DNA of 64,000 nucleotides from Ceratotherium simum simum (taxonomy: Eukaryota > Chordata > Mammalia > Perissodactyla > Rhinocerotidae). The translations under genes were made by a program, and so were the position numbers. Location of the stretch: assembly GCF_000283155.1 (NCBI RefSeq), contig NW_004454175.1, positions 9,262,613 through 9,326,612 of the forward strand, written 5' to 3'. Below are positions 10,187 to 21,925 of this stretch, piece after piece (positions within the stretch are counted from its first letter, which is position 1; every line of letters begins with the position of its first letter). The notes beneath the pieces are model-generated. The model did no database searches. It was not told the DNA's origin and saw nothing but the letters and a program-made list of their open reading frames with translations.

Positions 10187-11479
10187 TGCTTTTTCTTTTT
10201 TAAGCATTGTTATTCCTATGAACTAGAGGAAGCTCAGATATTTTCAGCAGTGGACTATATTTGAACACCTTTTGTACCATAAAGAAACCATACTAACCAG
10301 GAATGGTGTGAGGGTTTCTGAATATATTTTCACTCATTTCATCTTCATTTAATTTAGCATTCACATAATGCAAACTGTTATGCTCAATGTAGGTTGAAAA
10401 TATTTAAGCCTGTGAAACCCTGTGCTGGTTTATTATTGTAATTGAATACTATAGTACAATATTGGAGAAGTTCATATTATTTTCAATCTCTTTCACGACA
10501 CATTATATTTTGAGCTGCTAACATGTACGTAAAAAACATTTATTTTTATGAGTATTCAAGGAGAAACCATATCATATTTGAATATGGAAGTCTAATTAAA
10601 CTGTTGATTAAAATTTGAGTCTAGCAATATTGAGAAATAAGCTTAGAAAAACAAAGGAAATTGTCACCCTGCAGACGTGGTCCTTGGCAGCAAAACTTTT
10701 CATGGTGTTGGGTTCTGATGCTTTATTGATATGGTAAATCATTTTGTTCAGTAATTGAAATGGTCTTCTATGAAAGAGTGTAACTAATATTTGTGGGTTT
10801 AAGTAATGTTTTGTTTAGGTTATATTGAAATCATTCTTCTAGATACTGGTTTCATTTAAGCCTCAAATCCTCTTTTCTTACAAAACGTTTAGAATGCTCC
10901 ATGATTGTTATGATAAATTCTATAAAGAATGAATGAATTAAGAAGATCTTCTAATTAAACTAATTGCACATAATGATCATCTTCCTACATGATGACATTC
11001 TATGAATAAATGGTAAAGATTCATTAGTGTGGTTTTGGAGGCTCATTTGTTTTACAGATAGAAGAGAAAGACCTGAGTTTAATTAAGTTAGATTTGTTTT
11101 CTTCAGGATTCTAGGATATCTGGAAATGTATATTTTGAATTTCAATATTTATAGTATATATACATAAGAAAATTGTAGGCTATAGTTTGATTCTCATTGC
11201 TTTGCATATGGTGATGCATGAATGTGGGATAAGAAGGAATAGAAAAAGAAGACAAATGGAAGAGGGTTTATTATTGAACATTTTTTCACTGCAAGAATGC
11301 TCAGCAAAATTACCATATAGTGGCAGTGTTTACCAATGTTCTCCCTATTAAGAAAGCTTTTCTTTTTGCCATTTGGCTGGAATTCTCAAGTGGTATTAAT
11401 GCAATGGTCTCATGATATACTCAGCAATCAGTTTTTGAAAAATTATTATTAGCACATTTAAACTATAAGTATACAGATC
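10187..11479. other. Single-copy-looking AT-rich sequence, no gene
   Basis: 1.3 kb without a recognisable repeat, long frame or RNA gene. Confidence 0.5.
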
Positions 11480-11600
11480 CTCACGGGTAAGGCGATGTCT
11501 TATTTATCTTTTTATCCCCCAGTGCTCATCCTAATGCCTGATGTATTGGGAGTACTCAATACACGTTTGTCGAATGAAGGAATGAGTGAATTAAATAAAA
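11480..11600 (+). mobile_element. L2 (or MIR) 3' end fragment
   Basis: 'cccccagtgctcatcctaat' leads into 'agtactcaatacacgtttgt' and 'cgaatgaaggaatgag', the degenerate form of the LINE2 3' end (about 'gtgctcaataaatatttgtt' followed by a 'gaatgaatga' run). MIR shares this end, so either parent is possible. Confidence 0.55.
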
Positions 11601-11654
11601 AATGTTTTCTAGTTACATAAAATATTTTATTTATTCTTGCTGAACTATGTTACC

Positions 11655-11735
11655 TCATTTATGAATTGGGAACCTGGATTAGATTGTCTCCAAGGCCCCT
11701 TCTAGTGTCCACATTTTGTATCTCTATGATTCTTT
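11655..11735 (+). mobile_element. Possible L3/CR1-like 3' tail
   Basis: 'ctggattagattgtctccaa' followed by 'ggccccttctagtg' and 'ctatgattct' resembles the conserved 3' end of CR1/L3 LINEs ('ggactagatgatctctaagg ... cattctatgattct'). The fragment is short, so the call is tentative. Confidence 0.35.
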
Positions 11736-11739
11736 TTTT

Positions 11740-13920
11740 CATTTGATTGTGGTAGATAATGGGGCCTTACTTCTTTCTCCCTCAGTTGTTACCTCTGTCT
11801 TGCTGGCAGAGAAGATAGAGACTCCTGGGTGATAAAGTCTCTTCAGCCTGGCAGGTTACTTGCTTGATCCTAATGGTTGATGACAGCAGTGGGAGGTGCA
11901 TTTTGATGGATGGCAAAGGCTTCTAGCAGCTTCCCTTCTCCTAAATCCATGGTGATTGGGTTGTTCAACATATTCACAGCACTTTCTCTTTTCCTCCTGA
12001 GTTTTCTAGAAGTGGTAGAATGCTGAATAGTCTCTTTCAATAGTGGTAGAACGGCTCTTTCAATAGGCAGATTTGTTAGGGGATTTATTCTAAGCTACCT
12101 AGAGCTGCTTTAGAACTACAGTGGTCTCTCTCCTGCTGTGCTCCAAGGCTTCAGGTTCACTGACATTTGTAGGGTTGTCATAGATTCCAGTTTGCCTGAG
12201 ACACTTCCAGTTAATACCTGCTGTCTGGTGTAATGGTTAATGGTGCCTCTTTCACTCTCACAAGAGACCTGATTTGGACAATAAATTATAAGGTTGCCTA
12301 CTAACATGGCTCTTTTTCACTCCTGAAGGGTTTCCTCTCCCTGTGTTGAGGTGTCCTCATTCCTGGCAGCCCTGAATCTTAGGTGTTGCCAACAGTCCCA
12401 CATTCCCCCTCCTACACCTCTGTGAGACCTCCAGCGTAGAGGCAAACTGAGTTTACTCACTTTCCCAACTTTCTCAGAAAAAAAAGAGTCATTTGAATTC
12501 TTCTGGGTTAAAACACACTTCTTTTTTCCTCCAAGAGCTACTAAGATACAGCAAAATAATAATAATAATATTAAGGACAATCATGTAGATACATTTTTTA
12601 ATTTTTGAAAAAATCTACTAGGTTCTGAGTATGAAAAGTGTCAGTGTGATATAAATGAGGGCATTATAAAATACTTCAGATCCTTTTGATCTTCTTGTAA
12701 CCGTCTTTTTCATGCATTTCAAGTGTGCTTCCTTCATGGTTGTGGCCTCTACAGTCCTCCAGTTCAGGGCTATTATGCTCAGTGAGCTTCAGGGATGCAG
12801 AAATATGGAAGAAACTCAAGTTTGTTATGGAAAATTATGTCAAGTGCACACATAATGCATTTGAAAAAGAAAGGGGACAAGGAACATGTCAGAAGATGGG
12901 AATAAGCCAAGTGCGGCAGTTTTCTCAAGGAATTTGGAGTTGGAGTCAGGCATTGAAAGATGGCTGGGATTTCTGCAGGTAGAGATGGAGGTGAAATGTC
13001 AGGAGGAAGTGTTTTGTCTTGTAGTGGGCCCACCTAATTTAAGTGAGAAAAGAGAAGAGTGAGAGATAGATGCCTGGGTCAGAAAGAGGATGGGTGATTC
13101 TGGGGTGAAGTAGTTTGAATCTTCAGGTATTCAGCTTTCCATGACATGCACTTTTATTGGATTTTGAATATTGTTTCAAAACCTTTATTTCTGTAGAGGA
13201 GTTTTACCCTAACGACAGGTATGGATAGCACTGAAAGTAAAAAGCAGTTTAATCGTTCTCCTGGTAGCTTTATTACTGTCTCTTCTCTTTTCCCCCCTTC
13301 GGCGTGTAGAACGTAAAGGAGTAAGGATGGAGAGAAAGCAGAGTATGTAATTTTATTGTTGCTGGCTTGCTGGCGCTGGCTGTGTGTCCACAAGCAAACT
13401 GTAGGCTTCATTTTGACAGGAGTGAGAGATGTCGGCTTTGGGTACACAGCTCTGGGTTCTATTTTGGAAGATGAGCATTCTGCTGGGACATTCCTGTAGC
13501 CCATGGTGGAGGTTAGGAGTGGGGGGATGAGGAAGATGTCCCTGAGTTTGCTCATTTTTAGAGGAGCTTGTTGGAAGCTTTTATCCATTCAATTGGATTT
13601 ATCCATTCAATTGGATGAGCATTCTGCTGGGACGTTCTGGAGTCTGAAGGCATTAATGCCAGAAGCTTGGACCATCAATCCCAGCAGACCTGCCCCTCAC
13701 CCAAAGTAGAGATCTTATTTTCTGTTTCCCTGTCTCCCCTCTCATCTGCCTTTTCTGGACTCTTAGTCCTATAGATTCTGTAGGTAATGTTCCTATGGGC
13801 ACCTTCTCAGAACGTAATTTACTCTTTGACTTCAGAGGATTTTTAGCTATGTCCTCTTTGCCCATCCTAAGTGGTTTTACAGGCATGAATTTATATTTAT
13901 ATATGTATTTGGACTAGTAA
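11740..13920. other. Mostly single-copy sequence, no gene; local duplications at 13.5 kb
   Basis: No exon or RNA gene recognised. A 24-bp motif occurs twice (13470-13493 and 13614-13637) with an 18-bp perfect tandem between (13580-13615); see findings. The stretch 12840-13060 resembles old L2 antisense but too weakly to call. A short AAT run lies at 12557-12572. Confidence 0.45.
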
Positions 13921-13924
13921 AAAT

Positions 13925-14800
13925 CATCCATTTTTTCATTCAGCAGATGTTTATGGAGCTTCTATTTATTTGCCCATCACTGTTCTAAGTGCTAGCATGC
14001 AGCAGTGAACAAAACAGAGAGCTCTCATGGAACTTAGATTCATGGGAGGGAAGATGGGGGAAATGAAGCAATAAGCACTAAACATAACAAATAAGCAAAT
14101 TATATAGTGTGTTAGAAGCAGATAAAGGCTATAGTAAAAAGACAAATTAGATCAGAGTTAGGGGGACTGGGAGAGCAGAGGAAAGGGACAGGTGCAGTGG
14201 TCATCAGAGTGATCAGAGAGCCTCATTGACAAGAGGAGATTTGAGCAAAGGAGGCGAGAGAATTGCCCAAGCAGTTATCTCACAGAAGAATGTTTGGCAG
14301 AGGGAAGAGCAGGAGCAAGGAAGCAGGAGCTTGCCTGGTGTGTTCAGAGAGCAGCAAGGATGCCAGTAATGGAGTGAAGTAACTGAAAGGGAGGACAATA
14401 GCAAAGATCAGCGAGGCAACACAGGGCCGGTCATTTAGGGTCTTGTTGACCATTGCAGGGACTTTGGCCATTATTCTGGGTGAAATTGGTAGGCCATTTC
14501 AGGATTTGTATCATAACCTGCATTATGCTTAAAAGGACCACTTTGGCTTTGTGTTGAGGATAGACCATGGGTGAGAGGTGGTGAGTAAGGTCAGAAGCAG
14601 GGAGACCTGTAAGGAGGCATCAGGTCCTGCAGGACCTGAGGATGGTAGGTTGGATTAGAGAGGCAGCAGGGTAGTCAGATTCTTTGGTCTATTTTGAAGC
14701 TGAAGCTTTTCTGAGGGATTGGATGTGGGACGGGAGAGACAGAGAGGAATCAGGGGTGACTCTAAGGTTTTTGGCTTAAGTATTTGGAGTATTGGAGTTT
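13925..14800 (-). mobile_element. L2 element, long 3'-side fragment
   Basis: On the plus strand the antisense of the L2 3' end is read first ('tcattcagcagatgtttatg', 'ctgttctaagtgctagcatg', 'tggaacttagattcatggga'). Typical L2 body antisense follows ('caggtgcagtggtcatcaga', 'agggtcttgttgaccattgc', 'ggggtgactctaaggttttt'). The fragment is about 870 bp and covers the C-terminal ORF2 side and 3' UTR. It is too decayed for an open frame; the frames seen here are by-products. Confidence 0.75.
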
Positions 14801-16009
14801 CCAAGGCAGTTAAATACTTTCTAATAAGTACATTTATTAATTTGTAATCTGCAAACATTCCCATAAATGTTTTTCCTATAATTCTTCTGAAATGGAGATT
14901 GGGTCAGAATACAAAGAGCGTGCGATAGGTGGGGTAAAGTTTCTGGCTTAGAGAAGGTTGTTTTGATAACTCCCTTCTACCACACCCCACAAAAAATGCA
15001 CATCTCAAATATAGGGATCATGAATTATTTCTCTTGCATTGTTGGTACCTACCACAGTGCCTGTCATATATTATTTCATCAAATCTTATTTCATCAAATC
15101 TATCGTTATTGATTTTAAGATGAAATATTATATTGTGTACCACCAACAAATGCTACCACTTATTTAAGTGATGTTATTACTTTAACTGGAATTATAATTC
15201 AATTTAATTGACATGATATTTATTGAAAGTGTTATTTTAGACTATTTAGACATACATGTTTGTCACTCAGTGCTACTGTCTTTAGAGGCATTTCTTGGCA
15301 TATGAAAGGCAATGTTTTTCATATATATCAGTAAAAAAATGTAATACAGCTTCATCTACTTGTGGGTGTTATCCTTTCGTAGGTGTCAAAAAGCACTTGG
15401 TGTTACTTTGCGAGAAAATATGGAATTGCAATCATTCTCCCAACCATGAATGTGTGCTTCGTTAATATTAAATGTATGCCCTGTTGCGCTGATTCCTTTT
15501 CTGCATATATAATGACATTTCATTTCAGTGGTGGATCATAGTTTAATCTTTTTGAAGATTTGAATATTTTAAACAACAATTGAACTCTACAAATATCGTA
15601 TTAACAAGGTGCACATAACTCAATTGAAGAGATGAAAATATGAAGAATTATGACCGAGTTCTGTGCAGACTTTGAAAACTATTATCACAGCTGCCCCCTG
15701 GCCAACAGCGAATGACATATAGAATGTCATTCATTGTAAGAAACATTTTGATATCTGAGTTGTTAAAATGTGAAAAAATGAAATATGGTAGTAAATATTC
15801 AACAAATGTTTAACTGCTTGAAGTGTGACTCCCCACCCCTGACGCCCCACACGTGTGCCTCTGGCTCCAGGCTGCACTACGATTTAACCTGTGCATGCCC
15901 TGCAAGTTCTGTTGCAGTCTTTGATGCGTTATTTCTATTTTCATTTTTTTTTTCCTGCCCAGCATCACTTCCTATAGGGAACTATCTTTCCCTCTTGTGA
16001 TCTGTCCCT
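14801..16009. other. Single-copy-looking sequence; perfect 15-bp tandem; CTCF-like motif
   Basis: No repeat family recognised. 'ttatttcatcaaatc' occurs twice in a row at 15071-15100. A G-rich motif on the minus strand at 15690-15705 resembles a CTCF core. Confidence 0.45.
15690..15705 (-). promoter_or_regulatory. Candidate CTCF-type motif
   Basis: The minus strand reads 'ttggccagggggcagc'. Its last 12 bases fit the CTCF core (CCAGGGGGCAGC type), but the upstream CCA triplet of the consensus is replaced. Motifs this short arise by chance, and binding has to be shown experimentally. Confidence 0.25.
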
Positions 16010-16467
16010 GTGGTTGGTTGGCCTGATTTCAACCCCCACTGTCCCCAAAACAGGGCCAGAAGAGGACACACAGTTACTCCATCAGGACCTGCTCCATCAG
16101 GCCACCTGATGGTTCAGAGATGGTCACATGATCCAAGCCAGGCCAGACCCCCACTTTGTCAGAGCTTTCAGGAAACAAGCTTTCTTTTCCTTTGCAATTA
16201 TGATCTTTTAGGGCCTTGCAAGCCTGAAGCTTCTGGTATCCACCTTGTTATTACAGGGATTGTCTACCCGAGGGTGAAGCCTACATAGAGGAAAGCAGAA
16301 TTGAGATGGGGAGAAAGTTCTCTGGTAACCTCTGATCATCTTGATCTAGCCATAATTGAAGCTAGTTTATTTCTGGAGTTTTCAGTTATATAGCCAACAG
16401 ATTTTTTTCCTAAGGGAGGCCGAGTTCAATTTCTTTGGTTTAAACTGAAAATGTCCTTACTAATACA
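16010..16467 (+). mobile_element. LTR-like old repeat, family unresolved
   Basis: The block ends 'ccttactaatacag', the ending shared by MaLR-type LTRs. It carries 'ggtcacatgatccaagccag' and 'gaggaaagcagaattgagat', phrases I associate with an old mammalian interspersed repeat. The left edge is not defined. It could also be a DNA transposon remnant. Confidence 0.4.
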
Positions 16468-17054
16468 GGAGCATTTTCCTCTCTGCTGCTCCCCACCCTC
16501 TTCTCAGTAAATATTCCCTGTAGAGCCTGGGCTGGCACTCAGGTTACCGTCTTCACTCTGTGTGGCTCCAGGACTCAGAAGTCTTCCTCTTACCCTTGAC
16601 CCAGTTCTCTGAATTGTCCTGTTAATCTAAATTGATTTTAGAGCTAATTGCCAAAACCAGGTGTAAGTTAGGGTCTTCTCTTCTCCTAGGCCATGTTCTC
16701 AGTTCAGTCTTCTTAGTCAGTGAGTGGTAGATGGCGGCTTCTTGCTCTCAGATGCTTTTGACAGCCTCAGACTCCTGCTTTTGAAAGAAACCGACTCCTA
16801 CTTTCTCTTTCAAAGCTGAAATGGGTCTTTGTGCCTCCCACAAAGCTCTGGTCTCTTTTGGTGATAAGTACCTCAAATTCCCAGCTCACTTGGAAAGCAT
16901 AGAGGCCTGTCATGCCCCTAAACTTATTCGAAGATTAAAAGCTTTCCTGGTCAGGTTATCAACTCCAGCTACTTTCCATAACTCTCTTTGGTGACTCAGA
17001 TATTCCCAGTGCAGAGATTTAAATCTTCCCAACATTTCCTGATTAGACTGTTAT
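16468..17054. other. No recognisable feature
   Basis: About 590 bp with no repeat, gene or RNA signature that I can support. Confidence 0.45.
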
Positions 17055-17335
17055 ACCATGTAAGGTGGTGTTGTATTGTGAGGATAAAGATAGATTTTGG
17101 AGCTAGAGACACCTGGGTTCAAATCCTTGCTCTGGCATTGTTAGTTCTATGGCTCTGGGTAAGTTATTTTAACTCTCCAAGCCTTAATTTGTAAAACAGG
17201 GATGGAAAAATTGTTCTTAGTTCAAATAATTGTTGTGAGGTTTAAAAGTCTCTATATATTGATTTCTCTCTCTCTACCCATCTGAATCTATCATACCTGG
17301 CACTTAGTAACATCTCATAAATGGTAGCTATCATT
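17055..17335 (+). mobile_element. MIR SINE, almost full length
   Basis: The MIR order is preserved: 'gattttggagctagagacac', 'ctgggttcaaatccttgctc' (B-box region), 'ctctgggtaagttattttaa', 'gtaaaacagggatgg', then 'cacttagtaacatctcataa'. MIRs are ancient tRNA-derived SINEs mobilised by L2. Confidence 0.85.
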
Positions 17336-18409
17336 AGAAAATTGTGTATCATGTTATTTCTGAGTGGTTTAATGTCTGACGTGTTTTATATTGAATTTTA
17401 TATCACACGTGTTTGGTTGTTCTTTTTATTTTTCTCATTTTTTCACATATGCTCATTGCCAGAGCAGTCATACATAATCTAAGCCAGCAAACTTTGGATC
17501 CTTCTAAAGCAAAAATCCTTTTAATATTGCAGACAAATCCACATATCTTTCCCTAAAATAAAAATAGGGAAAACTCTGAAAGCAGAGTCAGAATGGTAGT
17601 AGAATTTATTACCTAAATGACAGAACTTGGCCAGGTTCTGCTGTCTCTTATAGGTTCAATATGTCTCTACAGAATTCTTAGCTGCAGATAAAATAATCTT
17701 GTTTGATTTATATGGCCCTAGCTTAAGAAATCTACAGAAGGGAAGATCTATACCAATTCTTTATCTTAGGCACATTGTTGGCAGTGGCTTTGTGTCCAAA
17801 AAGATATAGGATAAGAGAATGTAAAGGACTGTTCTCTCTCTGCAATATTCATTTGCTCAGCTCCTTCCTCAATATGTAGTGATATTTGTTGAGCTATATT
17901 AATTAGGGATTTAAAAAAATAGTTTTCTTAGTACTTGAGAAAACTGGCAGTTTGATTGCCAGGAAGTTTGTGTCCTCTTAATGTAACATAATTAACTAAA
18001 TTTAGTCTCTTCTTTGACTACTTCTTATACTTATCAGAATTATACAGCCTTAAGAAGAACTACTGTCAAATGTGGAAAGTCAACCCTTACATTTCTTAAT
18101 ACTGTGGAAAAGGAAAAAAGGTGGTTAGAGATTTAGACCAATGGGAAAATTATTAAGAATTATTTATTATAGAGCTTGGTTCTTAACCTTTATGGGTCCC
18201 CTTTAGAGAAAATTGTGAAAGCTGTGGACACTCCACAAAAATGTCAAAGTAGACATAGGCGAAAAATTCTGCACCTAATTTCCAAGATATTATGAATCCT
18301 TTGAAGCTCATCCAGGTTAAGAATCTCAATGTGATTTCTTAAAATTGTAGAATCTTAGAATAGTACAGGATGTTAGAGTCTATTTAGATCAATCTCCAGT
18401 TTAACTTGC
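17336..18409. other. No recognisable feature
   Basis: AT-rich single-copy-looking sequence, no open frame of note. Confidence 0.5.
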
Positions 18410-18596
18410 GGTTTTTCAAACTCAGCACTATGGACATTTGGATGGGATAGTGCTTTGTCATGTGGAATTATTCCATGTATTGTGGGATATTTAGCAGCAT
18501 CACTTTTCTCTACTCGCTAGATGTCAGAGTTGGGGTGGGGTCAGCCATGATAATCAAAAATGTCCCCTAGGGGACAAAATCAGCTGAGAACCACTA
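18410..18596 (-). mobile_element. MER5A (hAT-Charlie non-autonomous DNA transposon), near complete
   Basis: Minus-strand MER5A: on the plus strand 'tttttcaaactcagcactat' begins it, 'gatatttagcagcatcactt' lies in the middle, and 'gctgagaaccact' ends it. At about 187 bp it matches the usual MER5A length, so it is almost full length. No clear 8-bp target duplication survives. Confidence 0.85.
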
Positions 18597-19223
18597 GTCT
18601 AACTTAAAAATCCCTTCCATTTTGATGGCAAGTGATCCTCTGGTCCCTAAGGCCATGTTCATTAATTCCAAGCTGACACATCTCTTTTAATTTGAGTCTG
18701 CAGAAAGTAGGACTTGAGATAAGTCCTTGAGGGCAGGTAATTTATTTGAGAGGTGATCCTTGGAAGTACAAGTAAGAGTGGAAAAAAATGAGACGTAGAC
18801 AAGGGAAAGCCAATATAGTTTGCATTTATGAGGCAACTGGGGCTCAGTTACAATGGAGCTTCTCTGATGGACGGTGTAGAACCTGCCTTAGAATTGTTCC
18901 ACCAAGAGGAGGATGCTGAATGAATGTCTGATAGCCCATTAGTTGAAATTGCTCTATGTAGAATTTAATCCCCTGAGAGTGAGCATTCTCTTGATGCTAG
19001 AGAAAGCCCTCAGGCAGAGTAGCAGAGTAGAGAGTATTTAAAATGGACTGCTATCAGTTTTCAGAGGAACTATCTGTGGAACTCAGACGTAGGCCAAGGG
19101 GATATGGGACAGGTTATCAATAGCACCTGCACAGCATTCCATTTTATGTTTCAATTATGAAAACAATGTATTTTGAACTGATATTTCCTTTCTTATCACT
19201 AGTACCCAATGTCTTACATTGTT
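18597..19223. other. No recognised gene; possible old LTR-like sequence
   Basis: Sequence around 18700-18900 ('ggtgatccttggaagtacaa') has the feel of an old LTR, but I cannot place it. Confidence 0.35.
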
Positions 19224-19571
19224 ATCTACAGCAGGAGTTGGCATACTTGGCGTGTGGGCAACTTCAGTCTGCTGCCTATTTTTGTATGGCCAATGAATAC
19301 TTTTTAACATTTTAAATTTTTGAAAAAAATGGAAAGAGAAATAAGATTTATGACATGTGGAAATTATATGAAATTCAAATTTGAGGGTCCATAAGTAAGT
19401 TTTTATTGAACACATCCACACACATTAGTTTATGCATCTTTTATGACTGCTTTCCTGTTACAATGGTAAAGTTGAGTGGTTGCAACAGACTACAAGGCAT
19501 AAAACATTTACTTTCTAGCTGGCGTATTACAGAAAAAGTTGGCCCACACTTGGCCAACCCATGATCTACAG
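19224..19571 (+). mobile_element. hAT-type MITE with intact 8-bp target duplications
   Basis: The element is 19232-19563 (332 bp). It is flanked by perfect 8-bp direct repeats 'atctacag' (19224-19231 and 19564-19571), the target size typical of hAT transposons. Its ends are inverted repeats: 'caggagttggcatacttgg' on the left, and on the right the reverse complement of 'ggccaacccatg'. The internal sequence ('ctgcctatttttgtatggcc', 'gacttacta' type) matches the MER family whose consensus begins 'caggggttggcaaactacgg'. It encodes nothing, and transposase would have had to come from elsewhere. Confidence 0.85.
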
Positions 19572-20380
19572 CAACAATGAATAAATCTATTTCCTCTTCT
19601 GAATGACAGCCTGAAAACATTTTAAGACATTTCTCATGTTTCTCTCCCTTTCTTGCCTTTTTCTTTTCCAAGATGAACTTTCCAAATTCCTTTACATGCT
19701 TTTCATACAGCATTATTCAAAGACCCTTCATTCTCTTGGTCAGTTTCCTCTAGATGCATTCCATTTTATCAGTGCTTCTCTTAAAATGTAGCTCTTAAAA
19801 TGGAACATATTTTATAGTATGTGGTTTGAACAGTCAAAAGAATAGAGACAGTATCCCCTGTGTTGAGTATTCTACTTTCTAAATGCAGCCTGACTCCATT
19901 AGGTTCTTGGAAGGCTCATTACAATGTCAGCTCATAAGGAGTGTTGAATCAACTAAAATCCATTTTCACATAAATTGGTGTTCAGTATAGGTGCATTATG
20001 TCTTGACATTAAGTGCTCCTCCCTTTTAACTATTAGATTTATTTTCTTTGAATAAAGTTTAACTATTAGCAATAATTTTAAGGATCTTATTGACTTTATA
20101 TATTTGTTAAAATTTAATATTCATTGTTATAAATGAAAATCTTTGTGTTTATATTCATGTGACCCTGATTTGGGATTTAATTCATTCCTGGAAAACAGTT
20201 TCAATATGGATTCACTAGAGATGAAACTTAAATTTCTATACCGTTATATTATAAAGTGGGGCCCTTTTGACAGATTAAACAATTGACCCTAACGCTTCAC
20301 TCTTTTGTAATAGTATTATGTAACCACATTCTTGTCATGGCTCATAGTGGATATACAGTAATGTACTTCTCTCCTTTTTG
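19572..20380. other. No recognisable feature
   Basis: About 800 bp of AT-rich sequence without an assignable repeat or frame. Confidence 0.45.
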
Positions 20381-20384
20381 ACTT

Positions 20385-20560
20385 TGAATTTGACCATGTG
20401 ACTTGCTTTGACAAATGGGATAGTAGCAGACAAGAAATGGGCTTGCATGGCTAGGTTTGCCCTGTGGGAAATTCTGATAACTACCATGAAAAAAAAAACT
20501 TCTGCTCCAGGAAGGCATTGACTTACTTCTAAAACCAGAGTCTAATTAAGGAAAATTCCT
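20385..20560 (+). mobile_element. LTR-like repeat fragment (same family as 21150-21265)
   Basis: 'gaccatgtgacttgctttga' followed by 'caaatgggatagtagcaga' also occurs, with changes, at 21187-21220. The two are therefore copies of one repeat, probably a MaLR-type LTR. Only a part is present and the edges are uncertain. Confidence 0.45.
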
Positions 20561-20928
20561 TTACTTTAGGAAGAAAGCATTTGCCCAATATAATTTCAAA
20601 ATTTCTATGGGCCAGTGATTCCTATGTGCCTACCATTCTTCCCTTTTTTGAATGGAAGTGTTTATTGGAGTTATCCTGTCCTCCGTCAACCACTGTGAAA
20701 CTTGTCTTTTTAGACAAGTTTCTTTCTAGATCTACAGATCAAGAGTGGCCACATTTGGACCTGATGTAGATCAGGACTTTAGCGTGATGAATTTTTGGGT
20801 GTCTTGGGATAGGGTGAGTATAGTTTTTCATGATAGGAATATGAATAGTTATAACCAAGAGGGTGAATTACGGCACGTTAAATGATTTCTCCCTCTTTTT
20901 TTTACTTCCCTATAGTAATGTTATCATG

Positions 20929-21141
20929 GCCGAATGCAGTGGTGGGCAGACTATGGCCTATGGGCCCAATCCAGCTACAGCTTGCTTTTGTGAGGTCCTC
21001 AGCTAATAATGGCTTATATATTTTTAAACAGTTTAAAAAAGACAAAGAAGAACTTGCAAAAGAGATGTATGTGGCCTGAAAAACCCGAAATATTTCTCTC
21101 TGGACGCTTACAGAAAACCTTTGCCAATCCCTGGCCTAACG
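20929..21141 (+). mobile_element. hAT-type MITE, second copy, with decayed 8-bp duplication
   Basis: The element is 20937-21133 (197 bp). It starts 'cagtggtgggcagactatgg' and ends 'tttgccaatccctg', the terminal inverted repeats of the same family as 19232-19563, but with part of the interior deleted. Flanks 'gccgaatg' (20929-20936) and 'gcctaacg' (21134-21141) agree at 6 of 8 positions, as expected for an old target duplication. Confidence 0.8.
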
Positions 21142-21149
21142 GAAGGTGA

Positions 21150-21265
21150 AGTGCACCTCTGCACCCTGACTTTGGGCTATGCCATGTGACTTGTTTTGGC
21201 CAATGGGATGTTAGCAGATGTCATGTGAGCAAAGGCTTGAAAACTGCTTAGGAGTTTGGGCTTGA
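21150..21265 (+). mobile_element. LTR-like repeat fragment
   Basis: 'gccatgtgacttgttttggc' and 'caatgggatgttagcagatg' are shared with 20385-20560. This is a second, independent copy, lying just right of the MITE. Confidence 0.45.
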
Positions 21266-21269
21266 CCCC

Positions 21270-21925
21270 TTGGAGTTCCCCACCCAGATTTTTAAAACCT
21301 TTAAGTGTGAAATGTAACACATATACAGAAAAATGCACAACACAAAAAATGTATAGCTCAGTGATTCATTACAAAGCAGACAGCTATATAACTATCATCC
21401 AGGTCAAGAATGAATATTGCCACCACTGTAGAAGTCCATTGTGCCTGCTCTCTATCCCCAAAGGGAGCCGCCATTCAGTATGTATCCCTGACTTTCCAAA
21501 GTCAAATGTTAGTATTTTTCCCTTCTTCCTGGACAATGCAAGGACTTGAGAACTCCTCTATTCAATTTAGTGCCTCCAGACTCGTGTTATTTTTGCCTTT
21601 GTTCTATATATATTTTAAACTTGAGACACTATTTTGTTTTACATTTAATACTCATTTGAGTTTACCTGTATATTTACAATTTTTTTAAATTTTTATTTCT
21701 TTTCATGTCTCTGAGCTTCTTTCTAAGTTCGTTTTCCTTTTGATATTAAGAGTACTCATTAATGTAGTTTTGCTGCTGATGAGTTCTTAGCTTTTGTCTG
21801 AAAATATTTTTATTTCTTCTAAATTTCTTGTGAGCATTTTTCCCTGAATAAGGAGTCCTAGGTTAGTAGTAACTTATTCATTGTTTTTTGACTTCCTTTG
21901 TTCCTATCGAGAGGTCAGCAGTGGG
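21270..21925 (-). mobile_element. Old L1 fragments, antisense
   Basis: 21280-21560 reads as the antisense of an L1-type 3' UTR ('ctcagtgattcattacaaag', 'tcatccaggtcaagaatgaa'). 21680-21925 reads as antisense L1 ('gatgagttcttagcttttgt', 'gtctgaaaatatttttattt', 'gaggtcagcagtgg'). The pieces are heavily decayed and precede a longer L1 that starts in the poly-T at 21930. Confidence 0.6.
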
